NCBI GenBank assembly: GCA_007922305.1
Contig: ML677335.1
Location: 19,502,246 to 19,566,245, forward strand
DNA: 64,000 bases
Origin: Dermatemys mawii
Taxonomy: Eukaryota > Chordata > Testudines > Dermatemydidae
Direction of reading: 5' to 3'
Shown here: positions 23,511 through 34,732 of the stretch, piece after piece
Layout: the number at the start of each line of letters is the position of its first letter
Position numbering within the stretch: position 1 is the stretch's first letter
The notes under the pieces: model-generated
The model's database searches: none
What the model saw: only the letters and a program-made list of their open reading frames with translations
What the model was told of the DNA's origin: nothing
Translations under genes and position numbers: made by a program

Positions 23511-25634
23511 ACATTCCAAAACTGGTGGAACAGCACCAAATAACACAGTCATCACTTCATTTCATATTTTCTATTCCTATAACACAAGGAAAAGTACCTT
23601 GACAGTGATTCTCATTGAAAAGTGACAATTACTAGTCGGAGATATATGTAAGGTCTAGGTATAGAGCTGCTTTTCATAAACTGAGCCTTATTTACAATAT
23701 TTCCTTTTTACGGCAGATGGAGGATCTACAGTTATATGACAATCCAGTGACTGTGTCCTATCATTAATTGGTTTATGTAGTGTAACAGATGCAATGATTA
23801 TTAATCATGCAATTTAAAAATAATTCATGTCCTTTTTTCCATAGTTCCTTTCCCTCTGCTTTATTTCCCTCTTCCCTTTCTTTCAGATTCTTCTCTCTAT
23901 CATTCAATATCTTTGCTCAGTTTGAAGATTTTAATTAATCATTAATGAAGTTGATAACAATGCCCACAAAATTAATGTGAGATGGAGAAAGAAATGGGGG
24001 AAATAGAGCCAATATATATAAAAAAGAATTAAGTCTTCTGCCCTCAATTCTGTGGCTTCATAGTAAACAATTGTATATTTATTAAAGCTCGGCTTCAAAC
24101 AACAATCAGGATCCTTCCAACAGTATTAGAATTCAGAGCTTTTGCACATTTAACAACCAATGCATAGATATACCCCACCTTAATTTGTTTCCTTTCCACC
24201 TCTCATATATCTGAGTGACTGGGGATCCATGCAACCAACACTGTCTGAAGGCCCATGAAAATTCAGAAAATGAGTTTATATTGCTAAGTATTTCACATTG
24301 TATCACAGGTCATTTGGGATGCCATTTCTTCAGTAGGCTCTTTTTAACCTCACTCATAAGAGATTTTAATGGCCATAAGGAATTTGGCTTGAAATAGACT
24401 GAATTTCATTGTTAATTTTGTGCATTTGAACTCTTGAAAACCCTTTTGTTTCACATCAGCCTTTACAAAGAAAAGAACTTCATTCAGCATTCCTTCTCTT
24501 GACTTGTTGGGGGATGCCAACAGCAGGGAATCTAGTACACCTCCAACTGTCCCCATTTAGATAGCACTGTGTAAAATAAATGGAATTTGAAATACATCCA
24601 TTACACTTTCAGCTTTTTCCTTTTTAACTTTTATTCTTTTAATCTTCAGTATGCTCCCCCAGCCCCACAGGGGGTATTACTATGCCACTACCTACAAGAG
24701 TGCCAGCTGACAGAGAAAGAGCCTAGGATCAGAGCTGTGCTGGGTTTTGTTACTTCACAGAATGTTAATACTTGTTACAGGTACATAGCCAGCACCATCT
24801 CTAATAGAAATTCTTTTAATTTACAACGCCTTGTGTTTTCCTGGGAAATAAGGACTATGGCGTAACCATAGCCCTTAAGGGATTCCATTTTTAGCCCTAA
24901 CTTTCTATTCAAAAGCAAAATGTTAGCAAGAATTCTAAATTCTGTCATATCAGATAAATGAGGGATTCTGAATGTATTTTACTACACGCTTTAGTAGAGT
25001 TAATTTGTGATTGCTGAGGAAACCTCAGTGCTAGAAATCTCAGAAGGACAGAAGAGAGCATAATGTGGAAAATTATGAAAGAAAATCTGATTAAATGAGG
25101 CATTCATTTCTTAGTACTCTCCATATTTTGAAAAGAATATTAATACTATACTATTTGGTTACCATCAAAACCTAGTAAAATTCTGCCTTAACTAGTTAAC
25201 AGTGCTGCAATATATTTACAAGAATGCCTTGGTAATATTAGTTGATTGTAAATGGCAGTTGTGAAGATTTTAAAAATACCTAGTTGAGGTATACTAATAA
25301 AACTGTACTGGATTTAGTTTAGAATTTTAACTGACAAACAGGCTACTTTTCTGGATTGTTTCAGAATCACAGGAAATAAGTTAAACTATAAGCTAAACAT
25401 GCTAAAACATTTTGTTCTGCAGTAAATATCTTCCCATAAAAATATGTGGGGGAATTATTAAAAATGATTCACTTAATGGGAATCACATCAGTAATTCCTA
25501 CAAAGCTGGTTTCAAAATTCATCCTCTGTTGCCTAAGCGTTGCATACAGATTCTGGTGAACTTTAGTTTTTGTGTTTTAAATACAGTGGAAAGACTTTTT
25601 TTAAAAGGCACAGATACAAGGTAGGTAACTAACT

Positions 25635-25732
25635 TCCATTGAAAGAGGTTACTATCCATCAGTGTTGGATGGATTAGGTAGGGGGTTAGATAAGATGACC
25701 CTTGCAATTCCTTCTAACCCTATGGTTCTAGG
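25635..25732 (+). repeat. CR1 LINE 3' end fragment
   Basis: The sequence ggatggattaggta ... ttagataagatgaccc followed by ttccttctaaccctatggtt matches the CR1 3'-end pattern (gatgacc ... ccttccaaccctatgattct). It is in plus orientation and severely 5'-truncated, as is usual for CR1. Confidence 0.8.
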
Positions 25733-26220
25733 TGCTAAGCATCATCACTATTGTGATGCTTTCAAGGATTCCTAAAAAGAAAATTTGAATATCAACTCCA
25801 TCCCTTGTCATCCCACCTATTCACATTTATGAATATGGATATCAGAGTATGCACCCAACATCTGCAATATATAGATTTATCCAGGCTGATATCAAGAGAT
25901 AGAACCAATTGTTTATCACCACCCTATCATGAGGCACATCAGAATAAGCAATCAAAAGGCTTTTTTGAATATTTCAGAGTCCATATTCTAGAAATTACAC
26001 TAACTGCTAAGATAGGGAGCTGCTGTTGCAATGACATGTTCCATCTTATAGTTTTACCTAAGATAAAAGTGAACTGAATTTATTATTTGAGGAGATTATA
26101 GTAGCTTAAGGCCCATGAAAAAAAACACAACATGGATTTTAAAATATCATATCCATAGTTAAGATGGAAAAAAACCCAGCAACCATGTAAGTGTATTTAT
26201 TGAGAAAAACTAAAAGCAAT

Positions 26221-27143
26221 TGTCAAGGCTGAATCCCCACTTTGGCGCTTTGAGTACAGAAGTGAGGGCCCACAAAGACTTTAAAAATTAATACTTGTCA
26301 CTCCAGGCTTGTGCTAAACTCCCAAGGTTACAGCTTTTCTCTGAACTTGGCTTGGAAAATGCTGCTACCACCCAAATGAAAAAAAACCCTTTGGACCCAG
26401 GAAGAAGCATTTGGGAATTCCTCCCCGTGGGGTACCCTGAAGCCCTTTCAACCCCCGACCCACTCCAGGTTAGAAAGAAAACAAAGGAAATTAGCTGTTG
26501 CTACCAGCTAATCAAACAACATGCACAAATTCTTAGGACACAAAAATCCAATCCTGTTCTTAAAAAAAGGTAAAATCTATTAAAAACAAACAGCAAGGAA
26601 ATATATTTGGCATTTTGGCTTTTTGCTAGATCTTAAAAGAAACAATTACAAAGATTAAGCATCAAGATACCTCTGGAGAGTCAGCTTAAAGTTTCCAAGC
26701 AAAACAAAGGCATCTGAGGTTAGCACAGAGGAAATCCAAAAGCCAAATAAAGAAATAAACGTCATCATGTCTATTTAAACATGCACTGACCAATGATTTC
26801 TTTTAGATATGGAAGACGAATTTTTATACCTGGTTCAAGCCTTAACACAGCATTTCTGCTTACAGCACCACTGCTCTGTGTCTCCTTGTCTGGAGAACAA
26901 GAGACAAAGGGAAAGTTTCTTTCCCAAGTTTTAAAAAGCTCTACCTTCCCATTGGCTCTGTTGGTCAGGTGCGCCCCCTTATTTTTTTGTAACTTAAGGG
27001 ACTTTTTAACCCTTTACAGGTAAAGCAAGTAAAGAACAGCTATCAAGATGGATTTTACAGCTAACTGGCTGACTGGATGTCCATCAAAGGGAGCTACCTC
27101 TTCCCCCACCCCCTGCACACACACACACATTTCATTTATCACA
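26221..27143. mobile_element. Solo LTR, family A copy 2
   Basis: A 923-bp element starting tgtcaaggctg and ending catttatcaca, with TG...CA termini. It is flanked by identical 5-bp copies gcaat (26216-26220 and 27144-27148). It shares the ttggtcaggtgc region and the tgtca...tttat-a ends with the LTR at 5587-6428. It has no internal coding region, so it is a solo LTR left by recombination. AATAAA-like signals occur near 26746. A (CA)n run of about eight units sits at 27114-27129. Confidence 0.85.
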
Positions 27144-29039
27144 GCAATATTCTGTAAATTTGTCACATTGAAGTAAAAGAGGAAGAGGTCCTCAATGAGC
27201 CCTTGAAATCACTGATCTTTTGCTTCAATTTGACAAATTTAAGCTATGACAGTGCTGAAAAAACTCACTGAGTTATTTTCTAAGGAACTGCATCTCAGTT
27301 TGAGCACTTTTGCAGCAGAGCAGTGTGGCAACTACCTCTGAAGAACCCAGTTCCCACAGCGATTAATATATATGTATGCACTGTTTGTGCCCATACAGTC
27401 CTAAATAAAACTTTGCTGAAGTGCAATTTGCATTAAATAAGACTTCTTGAATAAGTAATATAATTGGAGGTGAAGAGAAATCTAGTCCAAAGCAGTTTTT
27501 TTTATTGGATAATATCAATTTTGTTTTCTGAAGATAAAGAAATCCTAAATAACTATGTCAAACTCACTTTAAAAAAAAGCAAAAAACACCCAATGATTAA
27601 TTTATTTTTTTACTCAATAATCCATATTTCATGAACCGAGAGCAGGGAGAAGAGCTCTTGTTTCCCTCCCCTCTCCTTTCCTTTATCTTCCTTGTCTTGT
27701 GGGTCTTTTGGTTAATACAATCCTGTCTTAATAGTTCTACTATTCTATTGTCTTGTGACTGTGTTCCTGCTGGGCACAGGATTTTAAAGGATGGATTTAA
27801 ACTGACATAGGAGGTGACATGCAGTGGATATTTCTTATTTCTTATGTCTCCCTTTTATCTAAGATGTCTTAAATGCCTTTTGAATTCTCTACTGTGCATA
27901 TTTTCAGTGTCACTGAAACTCCATCACTGACTTATGATTGATGGGATTCTTCCTATCAGGTTTAAGGAAATATTAATAATAAACAGTGCAATGTATAGTC
28001 AAGCAAAATTTGCTCTGGATTTCATATTTTCCTGCTAGATTCAAAACATGTTCTACTAGCATACTTTTTTCTAATTAGGAAAGAATGAACAAGTTCAGAT
28101 AAAGTAAGATCCAACTAAAAACTCTAACCAAACCAAACCTGAATTCAGGCTGAGATTCTAAATTGGAAAAGGAAAATATTAGATATTCTGCATTTCCTGA
28201 GTTTGGCTAGCACAGATAGCAGAAATACAATATAAAATGTTATTCTCCCAATATTTCTGACTCAGTGCAAATAGTGCAGAAATCATGCTAGAGAACAAGA
28301 TGAATTTAATCACATTTAATTACCCAAATATATGCAGATAAACATTAAACATTTTGTTTTTATTCAAAATGCCGCTCCGCTCTGAGTTTATCCCCAAATA
28401 TTATCCATCCACACAGTCCCCTCTTGTGATTCACAAGAATAACAAATACTATATTCTAGTTTTTAGCACTATTTCTGTTATGTATTTCATAACAAAATCA
28501 TAACAACTAACTAAAGAGAAAACAGAAACTTCATGTCTAACTCACTCGTATCTCTCCCAACCCAGATTGTACCTTCCTTCTCTGAGGTTTTCATACATCT
28601 TCCCTCCCTGAAGGGAAATAATCTGAAGTCTATTTATGATGTTCTTAATGTACTGTATTATTAACATCATGCTTACCAAAATTTAACAAACAGGTAGGGA
28701 ATATGCATATAGACCTTTGTGAGCCGATGGGCAGATCCACCAGCTGAGGGGATAAAGGCAAAAGTCCAGTTCAACTCCCTTTCCTCAGGGCAAGATTGAT
28801 TAACAAAGTGTATTCAAAACCACAATAAAAGTAACAGAGAAGACTTGGTAACAGCCAACAGAGGCCTTTCCAGTTTTCATCAAGCTGGGAGAGGAGAGGG
28901 CATATCCTTTTCCCTTTAGGAAACCCTACTTACAACTTACAGCTTTTTTTTTCTTTTCTTTTCTATCCCACCCAGATCATTCAAATAATGGTCAGGGAAC
29001 TTGGTCCTATTTGTAATCTCTTATATTCTGGAATTTAAG

Positions 29040-29620
29040 TAATAATAGAATATCAGGGATGGAAGGGACCTCAGGAGATCGTCTAGTCCAACACCGTAAT
29101 CAAAGCAGGACCAATCCCCAACTATGTCATCCTAGCCAGGGCTTTGTCAAGCCTGACCTTAAAAAACCTCTAAGAAAGGAGATTCCACCACCTCCCTAGG
29201 TAACACATTCCAGTGCTTCATCACCCTTCTAGTGAAAAAGTTTTTCCTAATATCCAGCCTAAACCTCCCGTTCTGCAACTTGAGACCATTACTCCTTGTT
29301 CTGTCATCTGCTACCACTGAGAACAGTCTAGATCCATCCTCTTTGGAGCCCCATTTCAGGTAGTTGAAAGCAGCTATCAAATTCTCCTTCATTCTTCTTT
29401 TCTGAAGACTAAACAATGCCAGTTCCCTCAGCCTCTCCTTGTAAGTCATGTGCTCCAGCCCCCTAAACATTTTTGTTGCCCTCTGCTGGACTCTTTCCAA
29501 TTTATCCACATCCTTCCTGTAGTGTGGGGCCCAAAACTGGACACAGTACTCCAGATGAGGCCTCACCCCAATGTCAAATAAAGGGGAATGATCACATCTG
29601 TCAATCTGCTTGATGGAGGA
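29040..29620 (-). pseudogene. CR1 LINE, 5'-truncated, RT C-terminus
   Basis: On the minus strand a 135-codon open stretch (29566-29159) encodes the end of the CR1 ORF2 reverse transcriptase: RPHLEYCVQFWAPHY, DKLERVQQRATKM, RLRELALFSLQKRR, GRFRLDIRKNFFTRRV and KHWNVLPREVV. These are hallmark CR1 tail motifs. The low-coordinate end, with gggacctcaggagatcgtct and agaatat, is the CR1 3' end. The RT core with its catalytic aspartates is absent because of 5' truncation, so it is a dead copy, although the remaining frame is unusually intact. Confidence 0.92.
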
Positions 29621-29820
29621 CCTATATACCTTGTTGGAACCTTATGGATTTATTAATCCTCAACAAATATCATTTTTATGTTTGGTATTCTCTTCCTTGA
29701 TATATCCCACTATAATTAAATTAAATGTGTATTTGACTTGTCTGCCAGACCATTGAGAAGTGAGAGTGGAAAATAAAGGAAAATTCTAAGGATCTCTAGG
29801 CACTAAAGTCCAGGTTTTCT

Positions 29821-29960
29821 AAGGTATTTAGGTGTTGTTCTACTCAGCATTGCAAGGCCTACATGACTTGGGAGCCTAAATCTCATTTTCAAAAGTGCCT
29901 AAATTTTGAAAATGAGACTTAGACACTGTAACACTGAACAGAGCAATGGCTAAATACCTT
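29821..29960. repeat. Foldback (hairpin) element
   Basis: A 140-bp near-palindrome. The outer arms aaggtatttag and ctaaatacctt are perfect 11-bp inverted repeats. The inner arms at 29876-29894 and 29904-29922 pair 18 of 19 bases (ctaaatctcattttcaaaa type) around a 9-nt loop. It is probably a small MITE-like repeat. No target duplication was identified. Confidence 0.75.
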
Positions 29961-30636
29961 AAAAAATCTATGCATAAATGCTTCAGGCCTCATTAGCAAA
30001 CTTTTAGGCACATCTTAAGCACACTATGAGCTCCCATGACTCCCTCTGATACGAGCAGTGACTCTGAAAGCATATGTATTACTCCTCAGATGCCACTATG
30101 CTCACTTCTATTGATAATGTTCCTCTAATGCTATTATGATCTCATATTGGCCCATCAGTTCCTCTCCCTGCTCTTTCCATCATGGATGCATCATGCTCCA
30201 GAGTGGGGAGAGAGGATTATGGACCAATCATAGTGTAACAATATGGCATCACAGAGGCAGTAAGGAAGCATTTTCAGTGCAACTGAATGAAATTCAGAAT
30301 TTACATTATGTGGGAAATTCCATCATTTCAACATTTGTTATCATTCCAATTTGGGAGGAAAAGTTGAATTTTTTTATTTATTTTTTTTTTTTTACAGAAT
30401 AGAAATTACAAATATATATTTGGAAATCTTCAAATGTATTGTTTGTTTTAACATTTTTGAGGAACATTCCACAAATTGAAATATTTTCTTTCTGTAAGTT
30501 GAAATGACATGAAATGCTTTCTTTTGAGTCATTTCAAAATTATACTGCTTTTTCCCATTGTGGCTCCACTGTGGGAGTATAATTCAGGAGTATGATGTTC
30601 TTATTTTTTCTGGGGGGGCCAGTTTCCCTAGCCAAA

Positions 30637-30655
30637 CTTTATCTCCCATAATGCA
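30637..30655 (+). promoter_or_regulatory. ZNF143/THAP11-like motif, partial
   Basis: The sequence tatctcccataatgcaa matches the right half of the Staf/ZNF143 site ACTACAATTCCCANNATGC. The ACTACA half is degenerate. Sequence motif only. Confidence 0.4.
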
Positions 30656-30697
30656 ACCAGAGCAATATGACTCACATGACATGCAATGCTGTGCATT

Positions 30698-30716
30698 GCA
30701 TTATGGGAAATGTAGT
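30698..30716 (-). promoter_or_regulatory. ZNF143/THAP11-like motif
   Basis: Read on the minus strand, ACTACATTTCCCATAATGC fits the ZNF143 (Staf) consensus ACTACAATTCCCANNATGC with a single difference outside the ambiguous positions. It probably belongs to the surrounding repeat. Binding is not shown. Confidence 0.55.
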
Positions 30717-30757
30717 CCTCCTGGGAGCTCAGCATAGAGAAAAGAATGGGGGCCTGG

Positions 30758-30776
30758 ACTACAACTCCCATACTAT
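30758..30776 (+). promoter_or_regulatory. ZNF143/THAP11-like motif
   Basis: The sequence actacaactcccatactat matches the ACTACAA-TCCCA half of the ZNF143 consensus well, but its ATGC end is changed. It lies in opposite orientation to the site at 30698. Confidence 0.45.
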
Positions 30777-31255
30777 AATAAGTTGATAAGGTAATGCAGT
30801 TTAATACTTCATTGAACTACTTCCAAATGAAATATTTAGGGTCACTTCAACAAAATGTAATATTCTGATTTGGGTCAAACTAAAAATTTCATTTTGATTT
30901 TCTTAATGGAAAATCTTTTTTTCTCTTTTTTGCAAAAAATCAGTATTTTCCTGCAGAAATTTTCAGTTTTCCCAAAACTGCATTTTCCATCAGAAAATCA
31001 ACCTGACAGAAAAATCCCTGCTCTAGTTATCAGTGTTCTTGGCATTATGGTTCATGTCCAGGATAAACAGACTACTGTACAGCTAGGTTTTCCTGGATAT
31101 TGCCTCTTTTTTGAGCCTCCATCTTCTGTCCAGGCAGATTTTTCAAACAGGTAACGTATGGGATTTTTCAAAGATGCTACAGCTTAGAGAGCTCTGATTG
31201 GTCCACTTTCTGATTGGTTCCCTCTCCTGCACTGGCAGCTGATTAGTCCATTCCC

Positions 31256-31388
31256 CTGCAGCATCCAATGAAGTGGGCTGTAGCATACAAAAGCTTATGC
31301 TTAAATACATTTGTTAGTCTCTAAGGTGCCACAAGTACTTTTGTTCTTTTTACGGATATAGACTAAAATAGCTGCTATTCTGAAACTG
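31256..31388. mobile_element. Penelope-like element terminal fragment
   Basis: The sequence gcatccaatgaagtgggct, acaaaagcttatgcttaaat and gttagtctctaaggtgccac matches the right terminal region of the Penelope-like element at 41250-41328 (gcatccaacgaagtgggta ... ttagtctttaaggtgccac). It is an isolated end without coding sequence. Confidence 0.75.
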
Positions 31389-32651
31389 ATCATTGAAACT
31401 AGCGGGCGGAACACCATCCTTCATTTAAGATAGCGATAAGAAACTATTGTGCTCTTTTATGGAACCAGAAATAAAAAAATAGCAGCCTTCACCTAAAACA
31501 CAGGCATATGCACTGTCCAAAACAAAGACACATAAGGGCAAAGGGGTTTTGCTGGGTACTGTTTTAGAAGAAGTGATGTAAAAGTAAAACATGATATTTT
31601 TTATTTCTTAAGCTGTGTTAAATGCTGCCCATTAGTTCAAAAGCCTAACCCATATACCCCAGCTTGCTGACACTTGGGACACTGCCAAGAAAACAACACA
31701 AAATACCATAATATTTTGAGTGACAAATTATTCCTTTGGCAGCATGTCCCAATGAGTGACAAAATATTATAAAAAAAATAAACAGCTTCAAATTACTACT
31801 ACTAAAGATTGCAAATGTAAGCCAGGACTCAAACTAATTTTACAACATCAACACAATTTATTTAGATCAAATTAAAGGATTTCTAATTGCTTTCCCCCCC
31901 CCATCACTAATCTTAGCAATTTGTGTACGTGAAACATAAATCATTTAGAATAGAAATTAACTGTTATAGCAGCAGCAGACTGGGGTCTTGTGACAATATT
32001 CAATTCCATTAACATTAAGGTTTCTCGTTAACAGTGGTAGCTTGGTTAGTTTCAAGTTGCTCTTGCTTCTAGTTTCACTACAGAGCTGAATTGGAAGCTC
32101 CAAAGTTATAATTTAATAAAAACATTACTTCATATCTTTTCAGTGGAAATGTGTCACCACATTTTCAGTAAGACTTTGGGGCTAAATGTGATTAACTATT
32201 AATAGTGAATTATACAAATATTAACATTGACAAATGTCCATAAAAATTAAAGAAATAAGTTTGAAAAAGATTATATGTAAGTGCATCATGATGAGACATT
32301 ACTAAGAGATGTTTCTGAAAATATACAAATGTATTATAAATGCAGCATAAATAAATAACTCCCTTCAGCTCACAGCAAAATCAAAAATAAAGAAAACTAA
32401 ATTTAAACAAGTAAAGCAAAATTTGTAAGCTTTTCTACTTTAAGACAAAAAGCACAGTATATTTATACAGCAGACTATTTAATTACTGTATTTTCACCCA
32501 TGTGGGCAGTCTTATAAATGATGGAGGAAAACCTTGTAATTTAATAAGATTGTGCTTTCAATCAGCCTCTTTCTAAACTAAAATAATTAGATACTTCATA
32601 GTCCCTCTAACATTTTTACTGTGATCTTCAAGCACACTGTGATTAACTCAC

Positions 32652-32780
32652 CCTCACTTGCCCGATAAAAGCATTCACTTCCTCTTCTTGAACAGATAGA
32701 TTTTTAGATAGAAAAGGATCAAAGACTGGTCCATTGTCATTTACATCGGTCACCACTACATTAACAGTGGCAGTTGACGT
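32652..32780 (-). CDS. PCDH15: PCDH15 internal exon, end of EC6 and start of EC7
   Basis: This 129-bp, 43-codon exon is phase 0 at both ends. It starts [16 protein letters not shown], which holds the canonical DxNDN calcium-binding linker between EC6 and EC7. It ends ...[12 protein letters not shown], the first strands of EC7 with the conserved glutamates. The acceptor is ccctgcag on the minus strand. Two in-frame donors overlap at the 3' end: GTGAGG after CAA and, six bases later, GTGAGT after AGG. The downstream one keeps the QVR ending that corresponds to QVK in mammalian PCDH15, so I chose it. The upstream one would drop Val-Arg. Confidence 0.94.
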
Positions 32781-33284
32781 CTGCAGGGAAAGATAAAATA
32801 GTGAGCCAAGTTTTTGCACTTTACATGATGCCATACTACTATGTATGATTAGAGCTGTGCTATGAAAAAGTACTAAACACTGTCAGTGAAACAGATTAAA
32901 AATATCACTCTTCCCCTGGTCTGTGAAAAGTCAAGTACTAGTCAGTTTTGTCTTTTGTATGTCAGTTTTTGGAGGAATGTGTGAAAACAAAGACTATAGA
33001 TCCATTTCATGTACCTTTGGGAAACATGAACATTTGTGATTTTCTTCCTTCCCTGTACTTCATCATGAAACACCATGTTTTCTGGTAGAAATAGCTAGTT
33101 TTGACCCTTAACCAAATTCTTGTTAAAACCTGTAAAAACGAATTGTTCTGTTTCATGTACAAATTCCAGGATGTAGCATTTGGTTTAACTGTAATTTGTT
33201 CAGACTGGTTACATACTCAGCAGGCCACAGAATATTTTTTATTTTTAAAAATGTAATCATTAATATAAATTGACCTGTAACCTA

Positions 33285-33508
33285 CCCTGTCTAAGTACTT
33301 GTGTAACCCACACACCTTCAGGATGTGGTGTTCTGCCCATCTTGTGGCACCGAGACAACTTAAAGAGAGAGATAAAAATGAATCTGCTCTACATCCTGAG
33401 CTAAAAGACAGTTGTCTTTTAGCTCAGGCAGTAGAGGCTCATGCACTAAGCTCCAGAGGTCCCTGGTTGGATCCAATTGGGGATGACCAGGCTCTGTTGG
33501 CATTACAC
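33285..33508 (+). repeat. tRNA-derived SINE, copy 2
   Basis: Better preserved sister of the 11.6-kb copy. The tRNA-like part reads ttttagctcaggcagtagag (pol III A box, TRGCNCAGNNGG-like) and, about 45 bp on, ggttggatccaat (B box, GGTTCGATCC-like). A head of about 120 bp precedes it (agagagataaaaatgaatct, gctctacatcctgagcta). The tail ggctctgttggcattacact runs into a MITE at 33509. Confidence 0.7.
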
Positions 33509-33729
33509 TTGTCTACACGCTGAGTTACTGAGCTTCATGACAAGGTGTGATTTTACAGTGCACAAATTTGCCATGCAGTCAAGTCCCACGTGGTCACTGC
33601 TATGCCAAGCTTCACTCCAAGACTTTCACCGTACCATAGCAGTGTCCACATGGCAAGTTACTGTGTTGAACCTGGTGCACTACAGATTTACACCCTGGCT
33701 TGAGGCCCAGTAACTCATTATGTAGACAA
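33509..33729. mobile_element. Palindromic MITE in the SINE tail
   Basis: A 221-bp element whose ends ttgtctacacgctgagttac and the reverse complement of gtaactcattatgtagacaa match 17 of 20 bases. The ttgtctaca terminus resembles the Harbinger TIR cctgtctacac at 54.5 kb. No clear target duplication was found and no coding sequence is present. Confidence 0.7.
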
Positions 33730-34715
33730 ACCCAACAAGACAACCTCTTTCCTCATAAGACATGGTCACAGTTGCAGTCAATGAAAGGGCCTGAACTACA
33801 GCTTCAGTGGTATTAAAAAGCAGGAGACTGCTTTAGGATGCTCTCCATTTGGACCCTATTATTTTGGAAATCAGTTCTCCCCAGGCTGCAACAGCTCAGG
33901 TTTGTAACCTTTAGGTCAGGCTGCAAGGGTCATATTTTTTCTTTGTCCAATAGGGATCTGGGTTGAGAGCAGGGTGAGGCTGAAACTCCAGTGCTGGCTT
34001 TCTTGATAGAATTCATCATTCGGTTCTTGTTATATTTATGTTGCTTCAACAAGTAATCAGTACTCAGTCATAAATTTGTATTGTTTTGACATAACAAACT
34101 ACATACATATACACACACAAAGTATTTTTAAAAATATATGAAAATGAATGGTGCAATTAGCTAGCTTCCGGTATTGACTTTTTGCTCAGTTGCTTTCTAT
34201 TTATTTCCGAAACTTATCATTCCTATAGTTAACTTATTTTAGGATGCTCAAGTTCTTTTTTTAAAGATATACCAAATCACTGTCAACAATAAGAAGGCTT
34301 CAGAACATTCACTGTTGATGATACAAAGTACACTGAATTTAAATGGATTTTAATAAGCTAACCTGATTCTGCACAATGAAGAGAAATAAAATCTCTTAGA
34401 TTTAGTAAACTGAGAAAACATGACACGGAAATCACAGACATCAGAAAATAAATAGCTGTCAGTTTGAGAGGGTTTTTTTTCCATTACAGAATTTTCTATT
34501 CTATTTAATGGAATGTTTCTACAATGTGCTTGTTGCTTTCATGATGCTGTCAATAGTATGTCAACCTAGTGTATCATTTAGAACATTTAGATTTGTTACT
34601 CAGCAGCCAAAACACATTTTGTTGGATTTCTTTTGAATCAAGTTTATGAAAGTAAAATTATTATTTTGATTTGCTTACAGTTCCATCTTTGTGTCTGAAG
34701 GGAAAAAAAAATCAA

Positions 34716-34732
34716 TGTGTGTGTGTGCGTGC
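34716..34732. repeat. (TG)n microsatellite
   Basis: Six TG units followed by cgtgcacg. Confidence 0.8.

Larger units (their letters stand above)
30285..31027. repeat. Large AT-rich repeat with embedded palindromic arms
   Basis: The flanks are rich in gaaat, attttc and aaaatttt words (aaatttcattttgatttt, cattttccatcagaaaatc) and the right end aaaatccctgctctag looks like a terminus. I recall comparable non-autonomous repeats in reptile genomes. The centre carries opposed copies of a cataatgcaa / gcattatgggaa motif. Boundaries are approximate and the class is undetermined. Confidence 0.45.
4348..32651 (-). other. PCDH15: PCDH15 intron, 28.3 kb
   Basis: Long intron between the EC6/7 and EC7 exons. 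Listed separately are two solo LTRs (5.6 and 26.2 kb), an LTR-like repeat with a nested MITE (9.2-10.3 kb), a SINE with a nested MITE (11.6-12.3 kb), hAT MITEs (13.6 and 17.8 kb), a C-rich tandem repeat (15.2 kb), CR1 pieces (17.4, 25.6 and 29.0 kb), a foldback (29.8 kb), a larger repeat (30.3-31.0 kb) and a Penelope terminal fragment (31.3 kb). I recognised nothing in 4348-5580, 6440-8930, 10330-11630, 12290-13330, 14580-15200, 18440-20150, 20320-23340, 23510-25630, 27150-29030 and 31390-32651. These are AT-rich intronic sequence without identified function. Confidence 0.85.
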
